Shown piece by piece: positions 25,971 to 35,154 of a DNA stretch of 64,000 nt. The stretch lies in contig JAVVVJ010000001.1 of assembly GCA_036652695.1 (NCBI GenBank), positions 62,001 through 126,000 on the forward strand, given 5' to 3'. This DNA is from Limiplasma sp036652695. GTDB taxonomy: Bacteria; Bacillota; Clostridia; Christensenellales; Aristaeellaceae. The notes under the pieces are model-generated. The model saw only the letters and a list, made by a program, of their open reading frames with translations. It ran no database searches and was not told the origin of the DNA. Positions within the stretch are counted from its first letter, which is position 1. Every line of letters starts with the position of its first letter. Both the position numbers and the translations under genes were made by a program.

Positions 25971-26624
25971 ATGAACGATGATCTGCGCCTGTTGTGGGAT
26001 TTTTTGTACCATGAGGACGAGCTGGAAAAGGCTGACCTGATCCTTGGCTTTGGGTGCAATGATCTTGGCGTGGCGGAGCGCGCCGCGAAGCTCTACCAGC
26101 AGGGCTGGGCGCCGCTGGTGATGTTCTCCGGCGGGCTGGGCAAGGGTACGGAAGGGTTTTGGGGGAAAAGCGAGGCGGAGACCTTCGCCGAACGCGCGAT
26201 GGCATTGGGCGTGCCAAAGGATAAGCTTTTGTTGGAAACCCGCTCCACCAACACGGGCGAAAACCTTCGCTTTTCCCGGCAGCTTCTGGCTGAGCGGGCG
26301 CTTGCGCCGCGCAAGGTGATTGTTGTGCATCATCCGGGCATGGGGCGGCGCATTGCGGCCTCGCTTCAAAAACAGTGGGCGAACGATGGCGTCCGCTTTT
26401 TGATCGCGCCCGGAAAAATCACGCTGGAGGAACAGCTGGAGCGTTTGGAGCGCACTGGTGTGGCGCGGGAGGAGATCGTTAACAACATCGTTGGCGATGT
26501 GTGGCGTATGGATGCGTACGCGAGGCTTGGCTATCAAGCGCCGATGGAGATTCCCCAAGATCTGTGGGCGGCGCTCAAACGGCTGGCGGCGCAGGGATAT
26601 ACAAAGTACCTGACAAAGCTGTAG
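25971..26624 (+). CDS. YdcF/DUF218-family protein
   Basis: A 217-residue protein of the DUF218 (YdcF/SanA/ElyC) superfamily. Characteristic elements are ADLILGFGCNDLGVAERAAK, FSGGLGKG, KSEAETFAERAMALGVPKDK and ETRSTNTGENLRFSRQLL, which form the conserved acidic/serine pocket. Unlike SanA or ElyC it has no membrane helix, so it should be cytosolic like YdcF. The YdcF protein binds S-adenosylmethionine but its reaction is unknown. AAAGGAG precedes the ATG. It lies between divergent phosphoesterase genes and a secreted protein gene and probably forms its own unit. Confidence 0.82.
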   Translation: MNDDLRLLWDFLYHEDELEKADLILGFGCNDLGVAERAAKLYQQGWAPLVMFSGGLGKGTEGFWGKSEAETFAERAMALGVPKDKLLLETRSTNTGENLRFSRQLLAERALAPRKVIVVHHPGMGRRIAASLQKQWANDGVRFLIAPGKITLEEQLERLERTGVAREEIVNNIVGDVWRMDAYARLGYQAPMEIPQDLWAALKRLAAQGYTKYLTKL

Positions 26625-26644
26625 GGGATGGCGAAAGCTGCCAA

Positions 26645-26673
26645 TTGCGAAACCCTGCCAATCATGGTACAAT
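26645..26673 (+). promoter_or_regulatory. Promoter of the secreted-protein gene at 26712
   Basis: TTGCGA, 17-bp spacer, TACAAT (26668-26673), 38 bp before the GTG start. Confidence 0.65.
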
Positions 26674-26711
26674 GGGCATATCATCATTGTGCGAAAGAAG
26701 GCTGAAGCCCC

Positions 26712-27350
26712 GTGAAACGAGCGCTTTCCTTGCTGCTGTGCTGCCTGCTTCTTTGTGCGCCCATGGTTTGCCGCGCTCAAGACGCTCAAGCGCTGTTATC
26801 CTATACCCTGCCGGAGGGTGCGGAATCAGCCGCGCTCGCGCAAGCGAGCGAGTGGGTTGCGCCCAGCGGCCTTGCGCCGCTCTATGCGCTGATGCGTACC
26901 GCCGATTCCAGCTGTGATGTGCGCCTGATACGCATGAAGCATGGGCGCGCGCTCGTCAGCATCAGCATGACTGCGCTGCCCGTGGAGGGCACGCCGGAGG
27001 AGCTGCTTGCGCTGTGGCCGCAGATCGTTGAAAAGCTGGCGCTACAGGATCCCAAAGTGGCGGATAGGGCCGGCAAGGCCAGCGTGCAAAACCGCTATGG
27101 CTTGCAGGCGCTGCATTTCGATACCGAGCTAAAGACCGCTACGAAGAGCAACCTTGTGCTGAGCCTTTCCTGCGACACGTTCTACCTTGGGCGTGCTCTT
27201 ATGGAAATTTGGGTGGCAGCACCCGCTGAAACCACCTTTTTGTTTAACGCAAACGCGCTAGAGGAGCGTGAGGACGATCTTTCAGACGCAAAGGCGCTGC
27301 TTGATTCCCTGCATATCGATCCCCCGGAATCCACCAACACAAACGGATGA
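26712..27350 (+). CDS. Secreted protein of unknown function
   Basis: A 212-residue protein with a clear signal peptide (MKRALSLLLCCLLLCAPMVC) cleaved near CRAQ. I recognise no domain. The mature part is a mixed alpha/beta sequence with few cysteines and no catalytic motif, ending in a Pro/Asn/Thr tail. The start is a GTG with AGAAGG upstream. It is followed by the GT2 gene 79 bp away on the same strand, so co-transcription is possible. Confidence 0.7.
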   Translation: MKRALSLLLCCLLLCAPMVCRAQDAQALLSYTLPEGAESAALAQASEWVAPSGLAPLYALMRTADSSCDVRLIRMKHGRALVSISMTALPVEGTPEELLALWPQIVEKLALQDPKVADRAGKASVQNRYGLQALHFDTELKTATKSNLVLSLSCDTFYLGRALMEIWVAAPAETTFLFNANALEEREDDLSDAKALLDSLHIDPPESTNTNG

Positions 27351-27429
27351 AGCAAATGCCGTGTACCATGCGCTGCACGGTACTGGATTACGCCCTACAT
27401 ACAAATGACCGAAGAAGGAGTCTCTGCCA

Positions 27430-28353
27430 ATGAAGACCCTCAGCATCATCGTGCCCTGTTATAACGAGGAAGCCGCTACGCCGCTGTTCTATGAGGCATT
27501 CATCAAGCACACCGCAGGTATGCCCGTACAATTTGAGTTCCTGTTTGTGGATGACGGTAGCAGCGATGGCACGCTTGCGGCTTTGCGCGCGCTGCGCGAG
27601 CGGGACGAGCGCGTGCATTTTATCAGCTTTTCGCGCAACTTTGGCAAGGAGAGCGCCATGTTTGCGGGCATGGAGGCGGCTACGGGCGATTATCTCGCCA
27701 TCATGGATGTGGATTTGCAAGATCCGCCGGAGCTGCTGCCCGATATGCTGCGCGGCATTGAGCAGGATGGGTATGATTGCGTGGCTACCCGCCGCGTGAC
27801 CCGCAAGGGCGAGCCGAAGCTGCGCAGTTTTTTTGCGCGCGCATTTTACCGCCTCATCAACCGGATCAGCAAAACCGAGATTGTAGACGGCGCACGGGAT
27901 TACCGCCTCATGACCCGCCAGATGGCGCAGAGCATTTTGAGCCTTCACGAGGTCATCCGCTTTTCCAAGGGTATTTTCAGCTGGGTTGGCTATCGCACGA
28001 AATGGCTGGAGTACGAGAATGTGGAGCGTGTGGCGGGGGAAACGAAATGGTCCTTTTGGAAGCTGCTGCTGTATTCCGTGGATGGGATCATTGGGTTTTC
28101 CACAGCGCCGCTCGCCATCGCGTCGGTGGTTGGCGTGATCTTTTGCTTGCTGGCCTTTTTGCTGATTTTGTATTTCTTTATCAAAACGCTCATTTGGGGC
28201 GATCCGGTGGCAGGCTTTCCCGCGCTGATCTGCGTGGTGCTGATGCTGGGCGGGATTCAGCTCTTCTGCGTTGGGATTTTGGGGCAGTATTTGAGCAAAA
28301 CATATCTGGAGACAAAAAAAAGGCCGATCTATATCGCCAAGGAGCGGGTATAA
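27430..28353 (+). CDS. GT2 glycosyltransferase, GtrB/polyprenyl-phosphate glycosyltransferase type
   Basis: A 307-residue enzyme with an N-terminal GT-A domain and two C-terminal membrane helices (about 230-255 and 265-290). The motifs IIVPCYNEE, FVDDGSSDGT (UDP-sugar/metal binding) and MDVDLQDPPELLPDM are typical of enzymes that move glucose or a related sugar from UDP onto undecaprenyl phosphate. The conserved KGIFSWVGYRTKWLEYE block fits the GtrB group. Its product would feed an envelope glycan or glycoprotein on the outer face. AGGAG precedes the ATG and an intrinsic terminator follows at 28370. Confidence 0.9.
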   Translation: MKTLSIIVPCYNEEAATPLFYEAFIKHTAGMPVQFEFLFVDDGSSDGTLAALRALRERDERVHFISFSRNFGKESAMFAGMEAATGDYLAIMDVDLQDPPELLPDMLRGIEQDGYDCVATRRVTRKGEPKLRSFFARAFYRLINRISKTEIVDGARDYRLMTRQMAQSILSLHEVIRFSKGIFSWVGYRTKWLEYENVERVAGETKWSFWKLLLYSVDGIIGFSTAPLAIASVVGVIFCLLAFLLILYFFIKTLIWGDPVAGFPALICVVLMLGGIQLFCVGILGQYLSKTYLETKKRPIYIAKERV

Positions 28354-28369
28354 GCAGAGCGGCGAGGGT

Positions 28370-28412
28370 GCGAGGGCGGGCAGTGAAGGCATTGCTAGCC
28401 CTCGCTTTTTTT
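28370..28412 (+). terminator. Intrinsic terminator after the GtrB-like gene
   Basis: GCGAGGGC pairs with GCCCTCGC, followed by seven T residues. It starts 17 nt after the stop codon. Confidence 0.9.
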
Positions 28413-28524
28413 GCGCGCGCTGGCAAAAGGCATGCGCTGCGCCTGATCAAGCCTGGCAATGGGGGCAGCGCTCCTTTTGGAAACCAGACGGATCTGCTTC
28501 CGCAGAAAAAAACAAAGAAAGGAC

Positions 28525-28553
28525 TTGCAATTTTTCCGCTGGTGATGCATAAT
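28525..28553 (+). promoter_or_regulatory. Promoter of the serC-serA operon
   Basis: TTGCAA, 17-bp spacer, CATAAT (28548-28553). Transcription should begin near 28560, right before the tandem repeats. Confidence 0.65.
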
Positions 28554-28562
28554 AACCCCAGT

Positions 28563-28599
28563 GGCAGAAAGCATCCCACAGGGCAGAAAGCGTCCCACA
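28563..28599 (+). repeat. Two 18-bp tandem repeats in the serC leader
   Basis: GGCAGAAAGCATCCCACA (28563-28580) is repeated at 28582-28599 with one substitution, at a 19-bp period. The copies cover about +3 to +40 of the predicted transcript, suggesting a repressor operator or RNA-binding site. Confidence 0.55.
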
Positions 28600-28657
28600 A
28601 GAGCGAGCGCAGAGGAAAAAAGCCCTGCTGATGCCAACATTAAAGGAGGAAACCCAT

Positions 28658-29731
28658 ATGGAACGCGTATTTAATTTTTCGGCAGGCCCCGCGATGATTG
28701 CGCAAAGCGTTTTGGAAAAGGCGCGCGACGAACTTGTTTGCTATGGCGACAAGGGCATGAGCGTCATGGAGATGAGTCACCGCAGCGGCATGTATCTGGA
28801 TATCTTCAACGAAACCAAGGCGCTCCTCAAGGAGCTGATGGGCGTGCCGGATGAATACGACATTCTGTTTTTGCAGGGCGGCGCGACCATGCAGTTCAGC
28901 GCCGTGCCCCTGAACCTGATGCAAAAAGGCAAGGCGGATTATGTGGACAGCGGCAACTTTGCCCACCTCGCCGCTGCGGAGGCAAAAAAATATGGCGATG
29001 TGCGCATTGTGGCTTCCAGCCGCGAGGAGAACTACACCTTTGTTCCCGATGTCAGCAACGTCCAATGGGACGCGGATTACGCCTATATCACCACCAATAA
29101 CACCATTTATGGCACGCGCTATATTGAGCTTCCGGATACGGGCGCGGTGCCGCTGGTGGCGGACGCGAGCAGCAACATCCTCTCCGAGCCAATGGATGTT
29201 CGCAAGTTTGGCGTGATCTTCGCAGGGGCGCAGAAAAACATCGGTCCGGCTGGCCTGTGCATCGTTATCGTCCGGCATGACCTGCTGGGTCGCGAGCGCG
29301 CGGATTGCCCCAAGCTGCTGAGCTGGGCGCTGCAAGCAAAGGAAGATAGCATGCTCAACACCCCCAACACCTATGGCATCTATATGGCAAAGCTGGGCTT
29401 TGAGTGGCTAAAGAGCCTTGGCGGCGTGGAGGCCATCTATCGCCAGAACGTGGAAAAGGCCGCGCTGCTGTATGATTGCATTGATCAAAGCAAGCTCTTC
29501 AAGGCCTGCGCACAGCAGGAATACCGCTCGCTCATGAACGTGACCTTCCTCACCGGCGATGCGGATCGGGATGCTGCCTTTGTGAAGTATGCCGCAAAGC
29601 AGGGGCTGGTAAACCTCAAGGGACACCGCAACGTGGGCGGCATGCGCGCCAGCATTTACAACGCCATGCCGGTGGCTGGCGTGCGCAAGCTGGTGGATGT
29701 GATGAACGCCTTTGAAAAGGAGAATGCATGA
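28658..29731 (+). CDS. serC: Phosphoserine aminotransferase
   Basis: A 357-residue class-V PLP aminotransferase, full length for SerC. It converts 3-phosphohydroxypyruvate and glutamate to phosphoserine. Motifs: NFSAGPAMIAQSVLEKA at the N-terminus, MEMSHRS, FLQGGATMQFSAVPLNLM, and the PLP lysine in FAGAQKNIGPAGL (Lys193). The C-terminus ends with the conserved GGMRASIYNAMP. AAAGGAGG precedes the ATG. It overlaps serA by 4 nt, so the two enzymes of serine synthesis are translationally coupled. Confidence 0.97.
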   Translation: MERVFNFSAGPAMIAQSVLEKARDELVCYGDKGMSVMEMSHRSGMYLDIFNETKALLKELMGVPDEYDILFLQGGATMQFSAVPLNLMQKGKADYVDSGNFAHLAAAEAKKYGDVRIVASSREENYTFVPDVSNVQWDADYAYITTNNTIYGTRYIELPDTGAVPLVADASSNILSEPMDVRKFGVIFAGAQKNIGPAGLCIVIVRHDLLGRERADCPKLLSWALQAKEDSMLNTPNTYGIYMAKLGFEWLKSLGGVEAIYRQNVEKAALLYDCIDQSKLFKACAQQEYRSLMNVTFLTGDADRDAAFVKYAAKQGLVNLKGHRNVGGMRASIYNAMPVAGVRKLVDVMNAFEKENA

Positions 29732-30903
29732 TGTTTAAGATTCAAACCCTCAATGCCATTTCGGATGTCATTCATCAGCACCTGAGCGCTGAAAACTACC
29801 TGATCGCCAAGGAAGAGCCTGTGCCGGAGGGCATTTTGGTACGTTCGGCGGAAATGCATGAAATGGAGCTGCCGGAAAGCCTGCTCGCCATTGCGCGCGC
29901 GGGCGCGGGCACCAACAACATTCCCGTGGAGGCCTGCTCCGCGCACGGCATTGTGGTATTCAATACCCCCGGCGCCAATGCAAACGCCGTGGCGGAGCTG
30001 GTCATCTGCGGGCTGATGCTGGGCAGCCGCAATGTGGCGGGCGGCATCGAGTGGGCGGCGACCCTCAAGGGGCAGGGTGACGCGGTACCCAAGCTTGTGG
30101 AAAAGGGCAAGGCGCAGTTCGCCGGGCCAGAGGTGCGCGGCAAAACGCTGGGCGTCATTGGTCTGGGCGCGATTGGCGCGATTGTCGCCAACGCGGCCAG
30201 CAACGGCTTGGGCATGGAGGTTGTCGGCTTTGACCCGTATATCAGCGTAGAGCACGCTTGGGCGTTGAGCCGCGCCGTCAAGCGCAGCAATAGCGTGGAG
30301 GAAATCTATGCCCAGTCCGATTATATCACCATTCACGTGCCCCTAAAGGATAATACGCGCCATATGATCGATGCGGCAACCATCGCGAAGATGAAAAACG
30401 GCGTGCATCTGCTGAACTTTAGCCGTGCGGAGCTTGTAGATCCCGATGCTTTGCGCGATGCGCTGGAAAGCGGCAAAGTCGCCAGCTATGTAACCGATTT
30501 TCCCACCGAGGCGGTGCTCGGCCTGAAGAATGTGGTGACGATTCCCCATTTGGGCGCAAGCACGCCTGAAAGCGAAGAAAACTGTGCCAGCATGGCTGCC
30601 AGCCAACTGCGCGAATACCTTGAGTTCGGGCAGATCCGCAACAGCGTGAACATGCCGGAGATCACCTTGGGCTATAGCGAGGGCACGCGCGTGCTCATCA
30701 TTCACGAGAACGAGCCCGGCATGGTAAGCGCCATTTCCGCCGCGATCGGCGCGCGCAAGATCAACATCAACAACATGCTCAACAAGAGCCGTAAGGATAT
30801 GGCTGTGACGGTGCTAGAGCTGGATAAGCTGCCCGATCAGCGCCTGCTTACCGAGCTGCTGGCTTTGCCGGGGGTTCTTCGGGTGCGCAGCTTCCACGAG
30901 TAA
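29728..30903 (+). CDS. serA: D-3-phosphoglycerate dehydrogenase
   Basis: A 391-residue NAD-dependent enzyme (short SerA form) that makes 3-phosphohydroxypyruvate, the substrate of SerC. The Rossmann motif is LGVIGLGAIGAIVANAA; catalytic elements include the Arg in LNFSRAELVD, a Glu further on and the His in IPHLGAST. A C-terminal ACT domain (about 315-391; ENEPGMVSAISAAIGARKI) suggests serine feedback control. Two adjacent ATG codons (29728 and 29731) are possible starts; the first overlaps the serC stop. No serB phosphatase gene is nearby. Confidence 0.96.
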   Translation: MMFKIQTLNAISDVIHQHLSAENYLIAKEEPVPEGILVRSAEMHEMELPESLLAIARAGAGTNNIPVEACSAHGIVVFNTPGANANAVAELVICGLMLGSRNVAGGIEWAATLKGQGDAVPKLVEKGKAQFAGPEVRGKTLGVIGLGAIGAIVANAASNGLGMEVVGFDPYISVEHAWALSRAVKRSNSVEEIYAQSDYITIHVPLKDNTRHMIDAATIAKMKNGVHLLNFSRAELVDPDALRDALESGKVASYVTDFPTEAVLGLKNVVTIPHLGASTPESEENCASMAASQLREYLEFGQIRNSVNMPEITLGYSEGTRVLIIHENEPGMVSAISAAIGARKININNMLNKSRKDMAVTVLELDKLPDQRLLTELLALPGVLRVRSFHE

Positions 30904-30924
30904 GCCAAAGCCCCTTTATACCAT

Positions 30925-30975
30925 CAAACTGCGCGGCTGCGACACCCTCAGGGGGGATCATAGCCGCGCAGTTTG
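30925..30975 (+). terminator. Terminator-like hairpin after serA
   Basis: CAAACTGCGCGGCT pairs with AGCCGCGCAGTTTG over 14 bp with a 23-nt loop, then TTTGG. The U-tract is short, but the helix is strong and lies between convergent genes. Confidence 0.75.
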
Positions 30976-31007
30976 TTTGGAGCTGGCAACGGTAGGCCGT
31001 TGCTTTG

Positions 31008-31832
31008 CTAATTGTTCAGCGTTACCCAAAACAGGTATTTAGGCAACACCTTGCGGTATTCCTCATATAGGCCGGAGCACACAAAAAGCTCCTTGTAATA
31101 GCGGTGCAGCCAGAGCTTGATTTGAATGCCGTGAATGGGATGCAGCAGGCAGGCGCGCCCCGTGGTAAAGGAAAGGCCGGTCATGTTGCGGATATAATCG
31201 TATACGGGCGTGGAAAGCACGGCGACGTGCTCGACATGCGCAAAATAACGCATGTTGAAGGCAAAGTCCTCACCCCAATCCAGCCGCGCGTCACAGCGGA
31301 TGCTGTTGAGAACAATCAAATCGCGGCGATAGAGCTTGTTCCACATGACGGCGTAAAAGAAGCTGGTCGGGTGCGCGCTGAGGTTATCAAGCAGCATGTC
31401 GCGGGTCAAAACTGCATCGCGGCGCAAAAAGCCCCGCGTCTGGCGCTGGGAACCCAGCACCTCCGTATAGGGGGCAATGGTTAGCTCGCAATGCTGCGAT
31501 TGGAGCGCTAACACCATGTTGGCGGTAGAATCAAGGGGAAGCAGATCATCGCTATCCACAAATTGCAAATATTCGCCCGTGGCGGCATTGATGGCGCGGT
31601 TGCGTGACGCAGCAACACCGCTGTTGGCCTGTGTCAATACGCGTAGGCGCGTATCGACTTGCGCATATCGGTGCAAAATAGCAAGGCTGTCATCGGTGCT
31701 GCCATCATCAATGGCCAGCACCTCTAGTGCGGAATAGCTCTGGCTGAGCACGCTGTCCAAACAGCGCGCGAGGGTTTTTTGCGCGTTGTACACGGGCATA
31801 ATGATGCTTACCATAACGGAATCAGCATTCAT
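31008..31832 (-). CDS. GT2 family glycosyltransferase (soluble)
   Basis: A 274-residue GT-A fold enzyme. Motifs: SIIMPVYNAQKTLARCLDSV, LAIDDGSTDDS and YLQFVDSDDLLP (the DxD-type metal site). It has no membrane helix, so it would work on the cytoplasmic face, adding a sugar to a lipid-linked or protein acceptor. AGGAGG precedes the ATG. It lies 12 bp after the larger GT2 gene and is transcribed with it. Confidence 0.88.
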   Translation of the reverse strand: MNADSVMVSIIMPVYNAQKTLARCLDSVLSQSYSALEVLAIDDGSTDDSLAILHRYAQVDTRLRVLTQANSGVAASRNRAINAATGEYLQFVDSDDLLPLDSTANMVLALQSQHCELTIAPYTEVLGSQRQTRGFLRRDAVLTRDMLLDNLSAHPTSFFYAVMWNKLYRRDLIVLNSIRCDARLDWGEDFAFNMRYFAHVEHVAVLSTPVYDYIRNMTGLSFTTGRACLLHPIHGIQIKLWLHRYYKELFVCSGLYEEYRKVLPKYLFWVTLNN

Positions 31833-31844
31833 AGGACGTACCTC

Positions 31845-33362
31845 CTAGACGCTCACGGTCTGTTCCTCCTCCTCGGCGGAGGCTTGCGAGCGCTTGCTGC
31901 GCATCACAGCGGATGGCGCATGCGCTTGCGGCTTGCGTTTAGCGGCGGCGGCAGTGGCGGCGGCGCTTCGCTCGGGCGTGTCGGCCTTGTGCGCGGCGCT
32001 CGCGACAGCCGCGGGCGTTTCAGACACAGCGGGAGCGGCTTCGATTGCTTGGGGAAAGACGGTCATATCCTCCAGCTTGTGGATGCTGTGCTCCGTTTTC
32101 ACCCAAGTGTTCTGGTGGCGGTGCTTTACCAGCCCCACCACCTGCGCAAAACCGGCAAGAACGGTATTGAGCAGCACGCTCAACAGCATGGGGAAGAACG
32201 TTTTGAAGCTCGCGCGGTTCTGGTTATCCATCGCGTCAGCAACGTAGAACAGGAAGATAAAGGAGTAGAAAAACAGCCCAATGCTCGGCCAATTGATGGT
32301 GAGCCAGCTGCCCATGGAGGCCGCCGCAGGCACATCGGGGATGACGTTCGTCCATTGGAGCACCTGCATGAGCACGCCCAGCAGCAATTCAAAAAGCAAA
32401 ATGACATAGGGTGTCAGGCTGTACATGTACAAAAAGGTGGAAAGGAACTCCTTGAACCGGATTTTTCCATGCGCCAATGCGCGAAAAAGGCGACCCGTAT
32501 TTTTGAAGGCCACAAACCAATGCCCCTGCGCCCAGCGTGTGCGTTGGCGGAAGCTGGCGCGAAAGTGCGTGGGTTTTTCATCGTAAATGCGCACGTTGTG
32601 GTTCCACAGGATGCGCTTGCCCTCGCAGGTGGATTCGATTTGCAGCTCAAAATCCTCCGTGAGGGACATCGCCGTCCAGCCGCCGCGCCGGTGCAGATAG
32701 TCCGCCGATACGGCGAAGCCCGTGCCGCCGATGACGCTATTAAGCCCCAAGCGGCTTTTGGCCTGCTGAAAAAAGCGGTTGGTAATTGTATAGGTCATGT
32801 AATAAAACAGAGCCACAATGCCCTTTTTGTTCTTGGAGCCAAGGTAGCACTGGATGATGTCGGCTGTGCCATTGGCATCCAGATACTGGCTGTTGACTTC
32901 CGAAAACATATTTGGATCTACCAGATTATCCGCGTCAAAGAACATCACAAGGTCGTAGTTCTTATGATAATCCCCCAGCGAGCTGAGTGCCTTTTGCAGC
33001 ACAATGGGCTTGCCGGTAGGCGCGTCCGGGCGATCCTTATGGCTCTCCAGGACGTTCGCGCCTAAGCTACGCGCAACCTCCGCGGTGCGATCCGTGCAGT
33101 TGTCCGCAAGAATGTAAAAATCATACAGCTCTCGCGGGTATTCCATCTGGCTCAGGTTCTTTACCAGATCGCCAATCACGTTTTCCTCGTTATGGGCGGG
33201 AACAAGAACCAAAAACCGCATTTTGGGTGGGAAATCCTGATAATCCTTGGTACTGCGCTTAAAACCAAAAAAGCTGATAAAGAGCTGGTACGCAAGCATA
33301 AAAACCAGCCAGACGCTGAATATGCCCGTCAGGCCAGTGGTCAATGCCGTTACGATATCCAC
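31845..33362 (-). CDS. Processive-type membrane GT2 glycosyltransferase
   Basis: A 505-residue protein with an N-terminal helix, a GT2 catalytic domain and about four more membrane segments. Motifs: LVPAHNEENVIGDLV, YILADNCTD, MFFDADNLVDPN (DxD), SLTEDFEL (TED) and QRTRWAQGH (QxxRW). The last two are found in cellulose/hyaluronan-synthase-like enzymes, so it may polymerise and export a polysaccharide, though many relatives are not processive. The C-terminal 70 residues are an Ala/Lys-rich cytoplasmic tail. The start is GTG, with AAGGA 11 nt upstream. Its promoter lies at 33417-33445. Confidence 0.87.
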   Translation of the reverse strand: MDIVTALTTGLTGIFSVWLVFMLAYQLFISFFGFKRSTKDYQDFPPKMRFLVLVPAHNEENVIGDLVKNLSQMEYPRELYDFYILADNCTDRTAEVARSLGANVLESHKDRPDAPTGKPIVLQKALSSLGDYHKNYDLVMFFDADNLVDPNMFSEVNSQYLDANGTADIIQCYLGSKNKKGIVALFYYMTYTITNRFFQQAKSRLGLNSVIGGTGFAVSADYLHRRGGWTAMSLTEDFELQIESTCEGKRILWNHNVRIYDEKPTHFRASFRQRTRWAQGHWFVAFKNTGRLFRALAHGKIRFKEFLSTFLYMYSLTPYVILLFELLLGVLMQVLQWTNVIPDVPAAASMGSWLTINWPSIGLFFYSFIFLFYVADAMDNQNRASFKTFFPMLLSVLLNTVLAGFAQVVGLVKHRHQNTWVKTEHSIHKLEDMTVFPQAIEAAPAVSETPAAVASAAHKADTPERSAAATAAAAKRKPQAHAPSAVMRSKRSQASAEEEEQTVSV

Positions 33363-33416
33363 GAGACTTTACATCCTTCCGTTTCCTGCATCGCATTTCT
33401 AAGCGGGTAACACCTA

Positions 33417-33445
33417 TTTATACTATATCCCGTGCACGATGTCAA
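33417..33445 (-). promoter_or_regulatory. sigma-A promoter of the GT2 pair
   Basis: TTGACA (33445-33440), 17-bp spacer, TATAAA (33422-33417) on the minus strand, overlapping the stop codon of the nucleoside kinase gene. The GT2 pair can therefore be expressed apart from the operon upstream. Confidence 0.83.
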
Positions 33446-35127
33446 TGCATGTCGTAGAAAGCGCATTCACCAATAAATTCGCGCAGGATGGATAGCGGCG
33501 GGATTTCCGTAAGTACGTTGCCATCCACTGGCAGAAAATAACGCAAAATTCGCAGCAGCCGGTGAGCGACTAGGTATTCTGGCGAGCTTTGCGGAATGGA
33601 AAGCAAAAGCTCATAGGCCATGGTTTTAAGCACGGGCAGCTCGTAATGCAAGGAGGTGTTGAACATGACGTCCGCTTTTTCTTGGTTTGGAAAAATCCAT
33701 TTTTCCTCGCCTATGCGCACCTTGGGCCACATATCGATGGTCTGCTGTGGGGAGGTGTTGCGAAAGCGCATGTCGCGCACGATGCGGCGCAGAAGCCGCA
33801 CATCCGTGGTGCGGATGCGGTTATGATCGTCTAGGTTCACGCAGGAAAGCGCGCTTACGTATATGCCGTACATGAGCTGCTCCGGCACCTCTGCGGTAAT
33901 CAGATCGTTCATGCCGTGAATGCCTTCCAGCAGCAGCGGCTCGTTTTGGTTCAGGCTTAAGGAATAGCGCTCCGGCGCGCGCTGCGCGGTTTGAAAATCG
34001 AAGCGCGGCATCTCCACCGTGCGTCCGGAAAGCAGCTCCTCCAAGCAGGAGGTCAAAAGCGGAATGTCCAACGCATTGATATGCTCCAGATCCGGTTTGC
34101 CATCGGCCTCCAAGGGCAGCTCGCTCCTGTCACGGTAAAAATCATCCAGCGAAACCAGCTTGGGGCGCTGTCCCAGCACGCGCAGATGCACGGCCAGCCG
34201 GTTGGCAAAGGTTGTTTTGCCGCTGGACGAGGGGCCGAAGATCATTACGATGCGCGCGCCACGCGCTAGGATTTGATCCGCGATATGCGCGATGGATTTA
34301 TCCTGCAACGCCTCATTGACGCGGATGAACTCGCGCAGCTTGCCATCCTTGATCATGCGGTTGACGTCCGCGGCGTTCTGCGCGCCAAGAATGCCGCACC
34401 AGCGTTGGGATTCGGCAAATACGCGAAGAAATTTTGTGTGGGGCGTATAAGGGGCGGGCACGTCCGGGTTGCGCGGGTTTGGCGCGCATAGCACCATGCC
34501 GGGAAAATGCGGCTTGAGCGCAAAGGCGCGGATATACCCCGTAGAGGGCAGCATGGCGCCATGAAAATACTCGCATAGGTCGTTGATGCGGTACATGGTC
34601 AGCTGCTCCTGCGGACGGCAGCGAAGCAGCTCAGCGCGGCTCTGCCAGCCCTCGCGCTCAAAATACGCGATGGCTGCCTCGCGCGTCCATTGCTCGCGCA
34701 CAAAGGGCAGATCCTGCGCCACGAGCGCGTGCATGTCGTTTTCCAGCGCGCAGACCATTTCGCGCAGCATATCCTCACCCGTCATGCGCAGATAGACCCC
34801 GTAGCCAATGGAATTGAGCATGCGCACCTGCTTGCCCGGGTAGAGACGCCGAACGCTCAGCAGAAATAAAAAACGAAGCGAGCGCTCGTATACGCGCCGC
34901 CCCTCCTCATCCTGATAGGTGAGGGGAGTCAGCTGGCAATCCTCCACAACAGGCTCGTTTAGCTCCATGCAAACGCCGCCGCGAAGAGCGCAAAGCACGC
35001 GCGACATGCGCTCGCTTGGCAAAAGACGGTCAAGCACGGCGCTTACAACAGTGCCCCTTGGAAAGGCGTCCGTATGCCCATCGGCTGTTACGCGCACCAC
35101 CTTGCGCATGGTCGGGCTGTTTTCCAT
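33442..35127 (-). CDS. TGS-domain nucleoside (uridine) kinase family protein
   Basis: A 561-residue fusion found in many Clostridia. The N-terminal 70 residues look like a TGS domain and residues 75-250 resemble the second domain of threonyl-tRNA synthetase. The C-terminal part is a uridine-kinase/PRK P-loop domain with Walker A GPSSSGKTT at residues 298-306 and a kinase lid with RxxRR motifs (RLLRRIVRDMRFR). It probably phosphorylates a nucleoside, but the substrate of this fused family is not established. AAAGGA precedes the ATG. It is the last gene of a tight minus-strand operon starting at 39508. Confidence 0.88.
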   Translation of the reverse strand: MENSPTMRKVVRVTADGHTDAFPRGTVVSAVLDRLLPSERMSRVLCALRGGVCMELNEPVVEDCQLTPLTYQDEEGRRVYERSLRFLFLLSVRRLYPGKQVRMLNSIGYGVYLRMTGEDMLREMVCALENDMHALVAQDLPFVREQWTREAAIAYFEREGWQSRAELLRCRPQEQLTMYRINDLCEYFHGAMLPSTGYIRAFALKPHFPGMVLCAPNPRNPDVPAPYTPHTKFLRVFAESQRWCGILGAQNAADVNRMIKDGKLREFIRVNEALQDKSIAHIADQILARGARIVMIFGPSSSGKTTFANRLAVHLRVLGQRPKLVSLDDFYRDRSELPLEADGKPDLEHINALDIPLLTSCLEELLSGRTVEMPRFDFQTAQRAPERYSLSLNQNEPLLLEGIHGMNDLITAEVPEQLMYGIYVSALSCVNLDDHNRIRTTDVRLLRRIVRDMRFRNTSPQQTIDMWPKVRIGEEKWIFPNQEKADVMFNTSLHYELPVLKTMAYELLLSIPQSSPEYLVAHRLLRILRYFLPVDGNVLTEIPPLSILREFIGECAFYDMH

Positions 35128-35154
35128 GGAAATCGCTATCCTTTCAGTAGAGAG

